A stretch of DNA of 10,135 nt. Source: Acidobacteriaceae bacterium (GTDB taxonomy: Bacteria; Acidobacteriota; Terriglobia; Terriglobales; Acidobacteriaceae). Below, piece after piece: positions 7,218 to 10,135 of this stretch. The notes beneath the pieces were generated by a model. The model made no database searches, was not told the origin of the DNA, and worked only from the letters and a program-made list of their open reading frames with translations. A program made the translations under genes and the position numbers. The stretch is taken from positions 1 through 10,135 of the forward strand of contig WQYS01000066.1 of assembly GCA_009781125.1 (NCBI GenBank). Reading direction: 5' to 3'. Within the stretch, counting starts at the first letter, position 1, and each line of letters opens with the position of its first letter.

Positions 7218-7413
7218 GGCCTGAAAAAGGGAAGGGAAACTGGAGTGACATTTGTAACTGGATTCGTTCTTTATCAATTACTAACCGGAAAGCCAGCCCT
7301 CTTGCGGGGATCGATCCAGAAACCGGACGGCCTGCATGAACGCAGTCCGAACTATGTATCATCATCCTCGGACACTAACATGAAGTAGTTATCGCCGCAA
7401 TTACCGGAACAGA
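7218..7413. other. Long 3' untranslated segment of PEP-CTERM gene 2
   Basis: No credible gene lies here; the short open frames on both strands have no family features or ribosome sites. The stretch is transcribed as the 3' end of the PEP-CTERM mRNA up to the terminator. It includes a modest bulged stem-loop around 7325-7352 (CGGA...CTGC with GCAGTCCG). Confidence 0.5.
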
Positions 7414-7977
7414 CTAGGCGAAGAATCTGCGACGGATCACACCAGCCAGCCCCAGCGCGCCGGTACCAAGCAAGGCCAGCGATCCGGGTTCAGGAACAGC
7501 GGGTACAGGAGTAACGCCAGTTACCGTTCCCGAGAAGTTCCAGTCGATGGAGCCGGAGGTGATGTCAATGAGGATGACTCCATTGTTGTTGATGGCATTC
7601 ACCGCGACTGTATTCGAAATAGTATTGTTGCAGGCGCCCAGATTCGGTCCGCAGACCAATCCTCCGAATATATACAGGGGCACGGACTGATCTTCTCCAA
7701 AGGAGAGATCGAGACCGCCGCCTTTACCGGTCAGGTTCAAAGAGCCGTTGGCAGCGGATAGATTGATCGACCCGAGGCCATTGCCGTTATTGTCGTAGCT
7801 AATCGTGGAATTAGCGCCATCGTTGGTGAGAGTAAGTAAGACGTTGTTTATCGTCGCGGAATACATGGCGCCACTGTTCGTAACGATGGTGCCTGTAAGC
7901 TGTACGGAGGTGATGTCGTCTGCTTTGGCAAGACCAGTCAGACCCAGGAAAAGCGCCACTAAAAGAAATTTCTTCAT
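7414..7977 (-). CDS. PEP-CTERM sorting-domain secreted protein (paralog 2)
   Basis: The 187-residue protein starts with a signal peptide (MKKFLLVALF..., cleavage likely after AKA at 19). The body is an Asn/Gly/Ser-rich, beta-prone region with many Asn pairs. Cys109 and Cys116 could form a disulfide outside the cytoplasm. The C-terminus is a classic PEP-CTERM tag: PEP at 162-164, hydrophobic helix to about 181, RRR at 182-184. Export and exosortase processing are expected. I chose ATG 7977 because it begins the signal peptide, matches the paralog's start, and follows an AAGGGTTGGGA ribosome site; the frame is open 25 codons further upstream. The middle of the protein has diverged strongly from paralog 1, while both ends are conserved. 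It has its own sigma-54 promoter and terminator. Confidence 0.9.
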   Translation of the reverse strand: MKKFLLVALFLGLTGLAKADDITSVQLTGTIVTNSGAMYSATINNVLLTLTNDGANSTISYDNNGNGLGSINLSAANGSLNLTGKGGGLDLSFGEDQSVPLYIFGGLVCGPNLGACNNTISNTVAVNAINNNGVILIDITSGSIDWNFSGTVTGVTPVPAVPEPGSLALLGTGALGLAGVIRRRFFA

Positions 7978-8058
7978 AATTTCCCAACCCTTGCAATCGT
8001 TATGTTCATCGAAGGAAACCAGCCTGCGGGGCAAGGGATCGTTCGATGACACTTACTA

Positions 8059-8074
8059 CGCAATTTCCGTGCCA
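8059..8074 (-). promoter_or_regulatory. Sigma-54 (-24/-12) promoter of PEP-CTERM gene 2
   Basis: The minus strand reads TGGCACGGAAATTGCG, which matches TGGCACGNNNNTTGC perfectly, with GG and GC 12 bases apart. Transcription would start near 8048, leaving a leader of about 70 nt before the ATG at 7977. Confidence 0.85.
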
Positions 8075-8122
8075 GAATAGACGCAACCGCGCAACCTGTG
8101 CAAACAAGGTAAGTTAGAGCGA

Positions 8123-8137
8123 TCCGCTTATGGCGGA
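8123..8137. promoter_or_regulatory. Palindrome upstream of the sigma-54 promoter, possible activator operator
   Basis: TCCGC and GCGGA form a perfect inverted repeat around TTATG, flanked by outer GATC tetranucleotides (8121-8124 and 8140-8143). It is centred about 80 bp upstream of the predicted start of PEP-CTERM gene 2, where sigma-54 activators often bind. No equivalent palindrome is obvious before gene 1. Confidence 0.3.
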
Positions 8138-8158
8138 GTGATCTTTATGGCAGAAAAA

Positions 8159-8175
8159 GGTAATTTAATTTCTCA
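8159..8175 (-). promoter_or_regulatory. Candidate upstream activator site shared by both PEP-CTERM promoters (copy 2)
   Basis: This is the counterpart of the segment at 7159-7176 (13 of 17 positions identical, same strand). It lies 101 bp upstream of its -24 element. The 20-bp difference in spacing between the two copies is close to two helical turns. Confidence 0.3.
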
Positions 8176-8274
8176 CCCGGCAGGGCAATTTTTTGCATTC
8201 TCTGAAGATGGTTGCGGACTGTGTGTCGGCTTGCACAATCGAGGCAGCCGCTAAGTGGCCGGTAAGCGTGGTAT

Positions 8275-8991
8275 CTAAACAATTCCGGAAGGCCGCTCGG
8301 AGGACGGCTGCTCAGAGGACTGCTGCGCCGACCTCTTTCGGCTCAGGACGATGCGGCGTCGGCGTTTGCTCTCCGAGGCGTGATCGATCTTCTTCCAGAA
8401 CGCTACGAAGTAGTCCACCGCCGAGACGATCGAAACAATCGTCATCCAGTAGATCGCCGTGATCGCAATGACGCGGACGGCGATGACGAAGCCCCCGCCC
8501 AGGTTCGGGAACCAGAGCCAGTAATCCCAGCGGTGCGCCAGAATGGCGGCCACCACTGAGACCACCTGAATCACGGTCTTCAGCTTGCCGACATCGCTGG
8601 CTTCGATGGTGAAGCCCTCCGCCGCGGCGATCGAGCGCAGCCCCGAGACCAGAAACTCCCTGCCGATGACCACGACGGCGATCCACGGAGGCACGATCTC
8701 GGGAGTAAACCGGATCAGCGCGATGTAGGCCGCCGAGATCATCAGCTTATCGGCCAGCGGATCGAGCAGCATGCCCATGGTGGTGATCTGTCCGCGGCGA
8801 CGCGCCAGGTAGCCGTCCACGCCGTCGGTGATGCTGGCAAGGATGAAGACGGCGGAGGCAAGCAACTCCTGTTCGCCTCCGCGGAGGCCGCTGGCGCCGT
8901 GTCCCTGGAAGGGAAACGCCGGCGAAAGCATCCAGATGAGCAGAGGAATCGAGGCGATTCGGCTCATCGTGATGGAGTTCGGAAGATTCAT
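8275..8991 (-). CDS. pgsA: CDP-diacylglycerol--glycerol-3-phosphate 3-phosphatidyltransferase (PGP synthase)
   Basis: This 238-residue membrane enzyme of the CDP-alcohol phosphotransferase family makes phosphatidylglycerophosphate from CDP-diacylglycerol and glycerol-3-phosphate, the committed step to phosphatidylglycerol and cardiolipin. The signature is intact: Asp56, Asp59, Gly60, Ala63, Arg64, Gly73, Asp77 and Asp81. MNLPNSITMSRI is the typical PgsA N-terminus, so I start at ATG 8991 although the frame is open to a GTG at 9102. Several hydrophobic helices follow (about 12-26, 43-55, 84-95, 98-115, 135-153, 170-200). The C-terminal 30 residues are Arg/Ser/Gln-rich and not conserved. The Shine-Dalgarno is weak (GAGAGA, distant). 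A stable hairpin and, further upstream, a cobalamin riboswitch lie in its 5' region. Confidence 0.93.
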   Translation of the reverse strand: MNLPNSITMSRIASIPLLIWMLSPAFPFQGHGASGLRGGEQELLASAVFILASITDGVDGYLARRRGQITTMGMLLDPLADKLMISAAYIALIRFTPEIVPPWIAVVVIGREFLVSGLRSIAAAEGFTIEASDVGKLKTVIQVVSVVAAILAHRWDYWLWFPNLGGGFVIAVRVIAITAIYWMTIVSIVSAVDYFVAFWKKIDHASESKRRRRIVLSRKRSAQQSSEQPSSERPSGIV

Positions 8992-9017
8992 GGCGGCGCA
9001 GGTCTCTCGGAAAGATC

Positions 9018-9033
9018 GCGCGGTCGCCCGCGC
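9018..9033 (-). promoter_or_regulatory. GC-rich GNRA-capped hairpin in the pgsA leader
   Basis: On the minus strand GCGCGG and CCGCGC pair perfectly around a GCGA tetraloop, followed by GATCTTTCC and then the pgsA start 27 nt further on. It could be a weak terminator or a ribosome-site-blocking element acting as the expression platform of the upstream riboswitch. The T-tract is only three bases, so ordinary termination is doubtful. Confidence 0.35.
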
Positions 9034-9130
9034 AGAGAAGAGACAATGACATTCTTTCACATCGCGGCATGGCCTCGCGAAGTTGAACTTTTTTCTTGAC
9101 ACCCGTATCCGCCAGGCCTAGCCTGAACAT

Positions 9131-9307
9131 GGCTGCTGGAGACAGCGGCTCGGGTTTCGTAGCCCGCTCGGAATAGGCGCACACTGCGCCTTCCCGGCGC
9201 ATTTTTCATGTGCGCAGCACCTCCACCTATGAGCGGAGTTGCGGGAGGGCGTTTGCCCTGCCGGTTTCCTATTCCACCGGTCTACGAACCCGTATGCTCC
9301 GCTCGCC
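9131..9307 (-). ncRNA. Cobalamin (B12) riboswitch aptamer
   Basis: On the minus strand the conserved blocks of cobalamin riboswitches occur in the right order and spacing. GGTGGAATAGGAAA (about 9278-9265) comes first, then a P5-like hairpin AGGGC-AAAC-GCCCT (9259-9246). CCCGCAACT (9245-9237) is an exact match to the core, followed by a CTCC/GGAG hairpin. GCCGGGAAGGC (9198-9188) is the J6/3-type core, and a B12-box-like CGAAACCCGAGCC (about 9159-9147) ends the aptamer. Long-range stems close it: CGGGTTCGTAG (9292-9282) with CTACGAAACCCG (9162-9151, one bulge), and GGAATAGG (9275-9268) with CCTATTCC (9177-9170). The shortened P5 differs from the commonest form. Adenosyl- or methylcobalamin binding would be expected to lower expression downstream. 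The only downstream gene on this strand is pgsA, 140 nt away. Confidence 0.82.
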
Positions 9308-9335
9308 CTTTTTAACAGAGTGCGCGGATTTACAT

Positions 9336-9400
9336 GGGCTGGAGTTGCCTCTCCGCAAGGAAGGCAGCGCTCTTAGAAAGGCGATGGTAAACTCCAGCCC
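9336..9400 (-). terminator. Long bulged hairpin immediately after glutamate dehydrogenase
   Basis: GGGCTGGAGTT (9336-9346 on +) and AACTCCAGCCC (9390-9400) are a perfect 11-bp inverted repeat. Nested inside, 9347-9353 pairs with 9376-9382 over 7 bp with one wobble, so on the minus strand the two stems stack into about 18 bp with a 7-nt bulge and a 22-nt loop. It begins 6 bp after the gdh stop. There is no T-tract, so it may be a factor-dependent terminator, an mRNA stabiliser or a small structured RNA. Confidence 0.5.
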
Positions 9401-9406
9401 TTCAGG

Positions 9407-10135
9407 TCAGGCGTAGATGCCGCGCTGCTTGATTGTGTATGCCACACGATCGACCGCCAGCATGTAGGCCGCGATGCGGTTGTTTACCTTGTGGTTCTCG
9501 GCGTAGCCGATCACGTCGCCGAAGCTCTGCGTCATGATGCGGTCGAGTCTGTGGTTGACCTCTGGCTCGGTCCAGAAGTAGCCCATGCGGTCCTGTACCC
9601 ACTCGAAGTAGCTGGCTGTGACGCCTCCGGCGTTGGCCAGAATGTCCGGTATGACGAAGATGCGCTTCTCGGCCAGAATCTCGTCGGCAACCGCCGTCGT
9701 CGGCCCGTTGGCTCCCTCGCAGAGAATGCGGCACTGCAGCTTATCGGCGTTGCGGCTGGTGATGACGTTCTCGGTTGCGGCAGGAATCAGAATGTCGCAC
9801 GGGCGCGTCAGGAGTTCGTCCTTGTCGGCTGGCTCGGCTCCGGCGAATCTGGTGACGGAACCCGTCTTCGTGCGGTGTTCGATCAGAGCCGGGATATCGA
9901 TTCCCTTGGCGTTGTAAACGCCGCCGTCCCACTCGGCGATGCCGACGATGGAGTACCCCTTCTTATGCAGGTGGCGAGCTGCATTCGAGCCGACGTTTCC
10001 GAACCCTTGCACGATGACGCGGCAGCCCTCGACACTGACGCCCAGGTGCTTTAGCGCGCTGTCGCAGACCACCGAGACGCCGCGGCCTGTAGCCTCAGTC
10101 CGCCCGCGCGAGCCGCCGATGTTGACCGGCTTGCC
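9407..10135 (-). CDS. gdhA: Glutamate dehydrogenase (Glu/Leu/Phe/Val dehydrogenase family), C-terminal part
   Basis: The frame is open to the window edge, so the GTG at 10072 is internal and 242 residues are visible of the usual 410-430. The first visible residues carry the family signature [13 protein letters not shown] (7-19). The Rossmann nucleotide-binding motif VQGFGNVGS (42-50) follows, then [13 protein letters not shown] and CEGANGPTT around the active-site cleft. [12 protein letters not shown] is the conserved C-terminal domain segment. The enzyme interconverts glutamate with 2-oxoglutarate and ammonium. The form resembles the NAD-dependent hexameric type (RocG/GudB-like), but cofactor choice cannot be settled from this half. 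The substrate-binding N-terminal domain with the catalytic Lys is outside the window. The stop TGA lies 6 bp before a strong hairpin. Confidence 0.93.
   Translation of the reverse strand, partial: GKPVNIGGSRGRTEATGRGVSVVCDSALKHLGVSVEGCRVIVQGFGNVGSNAARHLHKKGYSIVGIAEWDGGVYNAKGIDIPALIEHRTKTGSVTRFAGAEPADKDELLTRPCDILIPAATENVITSRNADKLQCRILCEGANGPTTAVADEILAEKRIFVIPDILANAGGVTASYFEWVQDRMGYFWTEPEVNHRLDRIMTQSFGDVIGYAENHKVNNRIAAYMLAVDRVAYTIKQRGIYA

Larger units (their letters stand above)
7978..8274. other. Intergenic region between PEP-CTERM gene 2 and pgsA
   Basis: No gene is supported. The part nearest the PEP-CTERM gene is its leader and sigma-54 regulatory region. I find no convincing rho-independent terminator for pgsA in the roughly 100 bp after its stop, only a 5-bp CGGCT/AGCCG stem without a T-tract. 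Confidence 0.5.

Noticed and set aside
7130..7339. A 69-codon plus-strand frame between the PEP-CTERM genes
   Set aside because: It runs across the strong terminator hairpin and the upstream motif, and has no ribosome site or homology signal.
8747..9202. A minus-strand frame starting inside the riboswitch that could be a B12-controlled small gene
   Set aside because: It overlaps pgsA in another frame, has no family features, and its Arg/His-rich end is typical of a shadow. A short leader peptide from ATG 9130 cannot be excluded but has no support.
9126..9312. A 6S-like RNA on the plus strand, suggested by a rod-like fold, an upstream TTGACA and a TTTTT end
   Set aside because: The same stems on the minus strand carry exact cobalamin riboswitch core sequences, which explain the structure better.
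9491..10054. A 187-codon plus-strand frame
   Set aside because: It is antisense to glutamate dehydrogenase, whose signature motifs are intact.

Overview
The window reads as a piece of an Acidobacteriota chromosome, probably Terriglobia/Acidobacteriaceae. This is an inference from three things: two PEP-CTERM proteins with C-termini typical of that group, GC-rich housekeeping genes, and a tRNA gene with an encoded CCA. No 16S or other definitive marker is present. Except for the integrase fragment at the left edge, every confident gene lies on the minus strand.

Left edge (1-460): the C-terminal end of a tyrosine recombinase runs rightwards in noticeably AT-richer DNA and stops 80 bp from the 3' end of a tRNA-Pro(GGG) gene on the opposite strand. 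This arrangement is typical of an integrated genomic island or prophage whose attachment site is a tRNA 3' end. The rest of the element would lie outside the window to the left.

Central block (629-6293, minus strand): a compact run of six genes. In transcription order these are a small four-helix membrane protein, lipoyl synthase (lipA), dUTPase (dut), an exported protein of unknown function, ribonuclease R (rnr), and a YggX-type Fe(II)-trafficking protein. Short gaps and an rnr/yggX junction with almost no spacing suggest one or two transcripts. They serve cofactor synthesis, nucleotide pool hygiene, RNA turnover and iron/oxidative protection.

PEP-CTERM block (about 6341-8190, minus strand): two paralogous secreted PEP-CTERM proteins in tandem. 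Each gene has its own -24/-12 (sigma-54) promoter and each is followed by a strong rho-independent terminator, so they are separate but apparently co-regulated units. This fits the known association of exosortase/PEP-CTERM systems with RpoN and the PrsK/PrsR two-component pair. Neither the exosortase nor PrsK/PrsR is in the window.

Right block (8275-10135, minus strand): pgsA (phosphatidylglycerophosphate synthase), a roughly 415-bp non-coding stretch, and the C-terminal half of a glutamate dehydrogenase. The non-coding stretch is structured. It holds a stable bulged hairpin just after the dehydrogenase stop and then a convincing cobalamin riboswitch aptamer reading towards pgsA. A B12 riboswitch with only pgsA downstream is the most unexpected thing in the window. 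It is either an orphan left after gene loss or an undescribed regulatory link.
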